Shown here: piece after piece, positions 6,345-9,872 of the stretch
Position numbering within the stretch: the stretch's first letter is position 1
Layout: each line of letters opens with the position of its first letter
From: an uncultured Pseudomonadota bacterium
Lineage (GTDB): Bacteria > Pseudomonadota > Gammaproteobacteria > Burkholderiales > Rhodocyclaceae
NCBI GenBank assembly: GCA_903939665.1
Contig: CAJAHZ010000041.1
Coordinates: 1 to 9,872 of the forward strand
Reading direction: 5' to 3'
Length of the DNA stretch: 9,872 nt
The notes under the pieces: model-generated
The model's input: the letters and a program-made list of their open reading frames with translations, nothing else
Databases searched by the model: none
Told to the model about the DNA's origin: nothing
Program-made: the position numbers and the translations under genes

Positions 6345-7082
6345 TCAGGTAGCAATGAAGATATCCCGATACGACGCGTAGACCGAGCCAGCCAGCACCG
6401 GGCCGAGAACGAGGAAGCCCAGGCCGACGGGCAGTGCGGCGAAGAAGCAGAGCACCATGGTGATCAGGCCATAGACCAGGAAAGGCACCGTATTTTTCAG
6501 GCAGGCGTTGAAACTGGCCTTGAGCGCGGGTACCGGCTGCATGCTGTTGAAAACGACGAGTGCCGGCGCAAACCAGATCGCCATGAAGAGCGGCACCGAG
6601 AGCGCCAGCGCGAACAGCATGGCGAGCAGCATGCCGCCCATGGCCATGCCAAGTCCGGCGCCGCGCCCCATCATCATGCCGCCGGCAACGCTGCCGCCGC
6701 CAATGACGGCAACGACGGCAAAAATCGTCAGCATGCCGACCATGTAAAGCACGCCAAGCAGGACCAGGTCGCCGGTGTTGCGTTTGAAGCCGGCAAACAG
6801 ATCGGGAATCTCGATGGTTTCTTCCTTGGCGATTTTCTGGCAGGCGATCAGCATGCCGGCGCCGAATACCGGCGTCAGCAGGTGCGCTGCAAGCTGGCCA
6901 ACCACCGGAACAATCGACAGGGCGACAAAAATCACGAGCAGGATAAGCGTCATCGCAATCCAGACCCCCGGGTTGGCGACGAACATGGCCCAGCCCTGCT
7001 TGAGCCACTCGAAAGCATTGCCGGCAGGGACCGTGCGACAGTCACCGTTGAATTCCGGGGCGGAAATCGGGAAAGGTTCCAT
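6345..7082 (-). CDS. BPSS1780-like integral membrane protein (upstream tandem paralog)
   Basis: Encodes 245 residues of unknown function, homologous over most of its length to the gene directly downstream. Compare FVANPGVWIAM with FRKNPPMLTFL, IVPVVGQ with LIPVIGA, DLFAGFKRNTGDLVLLGVLYMV with LLFSGFRENPRALLTLGGVYLV, and the ends VYASYRDIFIAT with FYASYRDVFVAV. It has a longer hydrophilic N-terminus (about 1-35) and a glycine- and methionine-rich stretch at 128-151, where the paralog has an acidic loop. About six membrane segments are expected. The ATG at 7082 is the natural start, although only a weak purine stretch precedes it. It lies 81 bp from the DUF2782 gene and 18 bp from its paralog. 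Products could form a hetero-oligomer, but nothing in the sequence gives a substrate. Confidence 0.75.
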   Translation of the reverse strand: MEPFPISAPEFNGDCRTVPAGNAFEWLKQGWAMFVANPGVWIAMTLILLVIFVALSIVPVVGQLAAHLLTPVFGAGMLIACQKIAKEETIEIPDLFAGFKRNTGDLVLLGVLYMVGMLTIFAVVAVIGGGSVAGGMMMGRGAGLGMAMGGMLLAMLFALALSVPLFMAIWFAPALVVFNSMQPVPALKASFNACLKNTVPFLVYGLITMVLCFFAALPVGLGFLVLGPVLAGSVYASYRDIFIAT

Positions 7083-7163
7083 TGTGACGCTCGCTTGAAA
7101 GGATGGGAATGCCGCGCTCTGGGCGGCTTGGCCGGCCAGGCTTGGTTTTGGCGCTCGAAACGG

Positions 7164-7505
7164 TCAGAAGGTGCCGATAACCCATTGCGGAACGCTGATC
7201 GGCGGCGATGGTGCATCCATCTTTGAAAAGTTGCCGTCACCCTGCCTGTCCATCAGGTAGTAGGGAACGCCATGGGTCGGCGTCACCTTGATCATGTACA
7301 GTTGTCCGGCAACGCGAAATTCCTCGACGGTTTCGTTATCGCGTCGCTTGATGGTCACCTGCGGTTCAAGCGCTGCGTCGAAAGGCAGCATCTCCGGTGG
7401 CGGCGGCGGAACAACGGGCAGCGGCTGCAGGTCGGTCCTGTTCTGGGCGAAGACGGGTGCGGCGGCGATGGCCAGCAGGGCGATGAGCGCTTTGATGCGG
7501 TGCAT
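7164..7505 (-). CDS. DUF2782 domain exported protein
   Basis: Encodes 113 residues. Residues 1-20 form a Sec signal peptide (MHRIK, hydrophobic core ALIALLAIAAAPVFA, cleavage likely after A20), so the mature protein is probably periplasmic. A short proline-rich linker (29-36) precedes the compact domain QVTIKRRDNETVEEFRVAGQ (49-68), followed by MIKVTPTHGVPYYLMDRQGDG (71-91), which matches the small DUF2782 family of beta- and gammaproteobacteria. No biochemical function is known to me. Family members are often encoded next to thrB and polA; here polA is one gene away, on the opposite strand. The start at 7505 has GGAAAG about eight bases upstream and gives the signal peptide directly. Longer in-frame starts would run into the LOG gene. 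Confidence 0.85.
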   Translation of the reverse strand: MHRIKALIALLAIAAAPVFAQNRTDLQPLPVVPPPPPEMLPFDAALEPQVTIKRRDNETVEEFRVAGQLYMIKVTPTHGVPYYLMDRQGDGNFSKMDAPSPPISVPQWVIGTF

Positions 7506-7545
7506 GACGAAGCTTTCCGGGTGGCAACAATAAGCGTTGATTGTA

Positions 7546-8274
7546 TTACAGATTGAGCAGCATCTCGCGCTCGAAGGGCAGCGGGGCGAAGCCGCGCGTC
7601 TCGTAATGCTTGAAAATCGCCTCGACGACATCCTCGGGCTTGTCGATGATCTGAATCAGGTCGAGGTCTTCCAGCGAGGCCATGCCTTCGCTGATCATGC
7701 GCTCGCGGAACCAGTCGATCAGCCCGCGCCAGAACGGTTCGCAGACCAGAATGATCGGAATCCGGCGGCTCTTGCCGGTCTGGATCAGCGTCAGCGCTTC
7801 GAGCAGTTCATCAAGTGTGCCGAAGCCGCCGGGCAGGACGACGTAGGCGCTGGCGAACTTGACGAACATGAACTTGCGCGCGAAGAAGTGGCGGAAAGTC
7901 TGTGAAATATCCTGATAGGCGTTGGCTTGCTGTTCATGCGGCAACTGGATGTTCAGCCCGATGCTCGGCGATTTGCCGAAGAAAGCGCCTTTGTTGGCCG
8001 CTTCCATGATGCCGGGGCCGCCGCCGGAAATCACCGAAAAGCCCGCGTCGGAGAGCTTGCGGGCAATTTCCTCGGCGAGCTGATAATAGGGCGAGTCGGG
8101 CAAGGTGCGCGCGCTGCCGAAGATCGAGACGGCCGGACGGATCTCGGAGAGCCGTTCTGTCGCTTCGACGAACTCTGCCATAATGCCGAAGATCCGCCAG
8201 GACTCCCGCGCCGTGAAGGATTGCGTGGCGGCGTCCGAGTCCGTGGTCTGGGGTAGTTTTTCTCTTTCGCTCAT
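7546..8274 (-). CDS. LOG-family (TIGR00730) Rossmann-fold nucleotide phosphoribohydrolase
   Basis: Encodes 242 residues. LOG proteins ('lysine decarboxylase-like', a misnomer) cleave nucleoside 5'-monophosphates to free base and ribose 5-phosphate; plant and some bacterial members activate cytokinins. Visible motifs are SIFGSART (50-57), VISGGGPGIMEAANKGAFFG (81-100), a basic phosphate-binding pair in FARKFMF (131-137), and the catalytic signature PGGFGTLDE (148-156). The N-terminal 40 residues are polar and helical and lie outside the core. The start at 8274 has AGGA very close upstream (two bases before the ATG). It diverges from polA with only 23 bp between start codons, and the DUF2782 gene follows 40 bp downstream on the same strand. 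The real substrate cannot be read from the sequence; a general nucleotide-salvage role is an inference. Confidence 0.9.
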   Translation of the reverse strand: MSEREKLPQTTDSDAATQSFTARESWRIFGIMAEFVEATERLSEIRPAVSIFGSARTLPDSPYYQLAEEIARKLSDAGFSVISGGGPGIMEAANKGAFFGKSPSIGLNIQLPHEQQANAYQDISQTFRHFFARKFMFVKFASAYVVLPGGFGTLDELLEALTLIQTGKSRRIPIILVCEPFWRGLIDWFRERMISEGMASLEDLDLIQIIDKPEDVVEAIFKHYETRGFAPLPFEREMLLNL

Positions 8275-8297
8275 TTTCCTGAATTCTGAATTCGAAT
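8275..8297. promoter_or_regulatory. Very short LOG/polA divergent interval with tandem TGAATTC repeat
   Basis: Only 23 bp separate the two divergent start codons. They contain TGAATTC twice in tandem (8280-8293), giving two GAATTC palindromes one base apart and so a near-palindrome of 13 bp. There is room for only part of one promoter, so at least one of the two genes must use promoter elements inside the other's coding sequence. No Shine-Dalgarno is visible before polA. The only purine-rich element is AGGA for the leftward LOG gene. A regulatory role is an inference. Confidence 0.35.
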
Positions 8298-9872
8298 ATG
8301 CCTACGCTGCTGCTGGTCGATGGATCGTCCTATTTATACCGCGCTTTTCACGCCATGCCCGATCTGCGCAACCGGCAGGACGAGCCAACGGGCGCGATCT
8401 ACGGTGTGCTGAACATGCTACGCCGGCTGGATGCCGACTTCAAGGCGCATGACGTCACGTACAAAGCCTGTGTTTTCGACGCCAAGGGAAAGACCTTTCG
8501 CGACGACTGGTATCCCGAATACAAGGCGCACCGTCCGCCGATGCCCGACGACATGGTGCGCCAGATCGAACCGCTACACGCCGCGATTACCGCCTCGGGC
8601 TGGCCGATCCTGATGGTCGATGGCGTCGAGGCCGACGATGTGATCGGTACGCTGGCGCGGCAGGCGGCGGCGCAGGGTATCAAGGTGGTGGTGTCGACCG
8701 GCGACAAGGACCTCGCGCAACTCGTTGGCCCACATGTCCAACTGGTCAACACGATGAGCAATGAGACGCTTGACGAAGCGGGCGTGCTGGCCAAATTTGG
8801 CGTGCCGCCCGGGCGCATCGTCGACTACCTGACGCTGGTCGGCGATACCTCCGACAACGTGCCGGGCGTTGAAAAAGTCGGCCCGAAAACGGCGGTCAAG
8901 TGGCTCACGCAATATGGTTCGCTCGATGGCGTGATCGCCGCCGCACCGGATATCGGCGGTGTGGTCGGAGAAAATCTGCGTCGCGCGCTTGATTTTCTGC
9001 CACTCGGGCGACGGTTGGTGACGGTGCGCTGCGATCTTGAATTGCCGCAGACACTCGCCGAACTGGTGCCGCGCGCGCCTGATCGCGAACGTTTGATCGA
9101 ACTGTTCGGGCGTTATGAAATGAGATCGTGGCTGAAGGAGGCGCAAGAACAGGCGCCCCAGCCAGATGCTGCGCCGGTGCAGCCACAGACGCAGGTTCTG
9201 CCTGCAATGTCTCTGCCACCGATCGATTTGCTGAGCGACAATGGCGCTCATCGCGTCGGCTACGAAATGATTGTCGACCGGGCCGCTTTCGACGTCTGGC
9301 TGGCAAAAATCGAAGTCGCGCCGCTGACTGCGCTGGACACGGAAACCACCAGCCTCGACCCTTTCTCGGCGCGCATCGTCGGCGTCTCGCTGGCCGTCGC
9401 GCCGGGCGAAGCCGCCTACATTCCGCTCGCCCACCATTACGCCGGCGTGCCGCCACAGTTGCCGCGCGATGAAGTGCTGGCGCGCCTCAAACCCTGGCTT
9501 GAATCGGCGCAGCACGCCAAGATCGGCCAGAATCTCAAGTACGATCAGCACGTTTTTGCCAATCACGGCATCGCATTGGCCGGTGTCGAACACGACACGC
9601 TGCTGCAATCCTACGTGCTTGAATCCGGCAAGGATGGCGTGCGCGGCCACGATCTCGGCCAGCTCGCGCTACGCCATCTCGGGCTGTCGACGATCCCCTA
9701 CGAAGCGCTGTGCGGCAAGGGTGTGAACCAGATATGTTTTGATCAAGTGGCAGTCGAAACCGCTGCCGAATACGCCGCCGAGGATGCCGATCTGTGTTTG
9801 CGCCTGCACGCCCGGCTTTACCCGCAGATCGCTGCAGATCAAGGACTGGCGCGCATCTACGGCGAGATCGAG
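8298..9872 (+). CDS. polA: DNA polymerase I, N-terminal part (3' truncated by window edge)
   Basis: The frame runs uninterrupted for 525 codons to the right edge. Full-length Pol I is about 900-930 residues, so the polymerase (Klenow) palm, fingers and thumb lie beyond the window. Pol I removes RNA primers and fills gaps in replication and repair. The 5' nuclease domain spans about 1-280: LLLVDGSSYLYRAFHA (4-19) with D8, VEADDVIG (110-117), STGDKDLAQL (133-142), VGDTSDNVPGV (181-191) and a VGPKTA helix-hairpin-helix. A linker rich in Ala, Gln and Pro (about 280-312) follows. The 3'-5' proofreading domain keeps all its catalytic motifs: DTETTSLD (347-354), GQNLKYD (410-416) and YAAEDAD (492-498), so proofreading should be active, unlike some Pol I lineages. 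An in-frame TGA at 8280 leaves the ATG at 8298 as the first good start, with no clear ribosome binding site. Confidence 0.97.
   Translation, partial: MPTLLLVDGSSYLYRAFHAMPDLRNRQDEPTGAIYGVLNMLRRLDADFKAHDVTYKACVFDAKGKTFRDDWYPEYKAHRPPMPDDMVRQIEPLHAAITASGWPILMVDGVEADDVIGTLARQAAAQGIKVVVSTGDKDLAQLVGPHVQLVNTMSNETLDEAGVLAKFGVPPGRIVDYLTLVGDTSDNVPGVEKVGPKTAVKWLTQYGSLDGVIAAAPDIGGVVGENLRRALDFLPLGRRLVTVRCDLELPQTLAELVPRAPDRERLIELFGRYEMRSWLKEAQEQAPQPDAAPVQPQTQVLPAMSLPPIDLLSDNGAHRVGYEMIVDRAAFDVWLAKIEVAPLTALDTETTSLDPFSARIVGVSLAVAPGEAAYIPLAHHYAGVPPQLPRDEVLARLKPWLESAQHAKIGQNLKYDQHVFANHGIALAGVEHDTLLQSYVLESGKDGVRGHDLGQLALRHLGLSTIPYEALCGKGVNQICFDQVAVETAAEYAAEDADLCLRLHARLYPQIAADQGLARIYGEIE

Noticed and set aside
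7130..7137. GGCCGGCC palindrome in the 81-bp gap before the upstream membrane-protein gene
   Set aside because: The flanking arms are imperfect and no T run follows on either strand, so it is not a supported terminator or operator.
5823..7226. 467-codon plus-strand open frame antisense to both membrane-protein genes
   Set aside because: Very polar, low-complexity composition (Gln, Arg, Glu, His rich) with no motifs. It is the mirror of hydrophobic GC-rich codons on the minus strand, which has clear membrane-protein homologs.
8574..9650. 358-codon minus-strand open frame antisense to polA
   Set aside because: His- and Arg-rich shadow of the polA codons without any domain; polA motifs are intact on the plus strand.

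Overview
The window looks like chromosomal core DNA from a GC-rich betaproteobacterium. The best guess is a Rhodocyclales-type organism (Azonexus/Dechloromonas/Accumulibacter relatives). This rests on the protein families (BPSS1780-type membrane proteins, DUF2782, RNase G, the nadD-rsfS-rlmH-maf cluster) and on gene order, not on a marker gene, so the order-level placement is an inference.

Layout, left to right. A 5'-truncated GNAT acetyltransferase of the TacT toxin type (+) ends at 380, followed by a possible hairpin terminator. RNase G (rng, -) occupies 428-1882. Divergent from it is trhP/yegQ (+), a U32-family tRNA hydroxylation protein ending at 3270. Ten bases later lies a 41-codon ORF (3281-3406) that looks like the first and last parts of a glycosyltransferase-like 'HGFGHL' protein joined in frame, with the middle missing. 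A long minus-strand run then reads from 8274 down to 3390: LOG/TIGR00730 Rossmann protein, DUF2782 exported protein, two tandem BPSS1780-like membrane proteins, nadD, rsfS, rlmH and maf. At the right edge polA (+) starts at 8298, only 23 bp from the divergent LOG gene. It stays open to the window end, covering its 5' nuclease and proofreading domains.

How the genes work together. rsfS and rlmH both act on the 50S subunit and overlap as ATGA; rlmH and maf overlap as TAATG; nadD begins inside the last codons of the membrane-protein gene. The part from the membrane proteins to maf is therefore probably one co-translated operon of NAD synthesis, ribosome silencing or maturation and nucleotide-pool housecleaning. 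In many betaproteobacteria rng follows maf directly. Here trhP plus the remnant, in the opposite orientation, separates them.

I found no defence island, CRISPR array, insertion sequence, tRNA or rRNA, and no convincing new multi-gene system. The most interesting items are the internally deleted gene remnant, the unusually tight polA/LOG divergent junction with its TGAATTC tandem repeat, the tandem membrane paralogs and the foreign-looking codon use of the GNAT gene.
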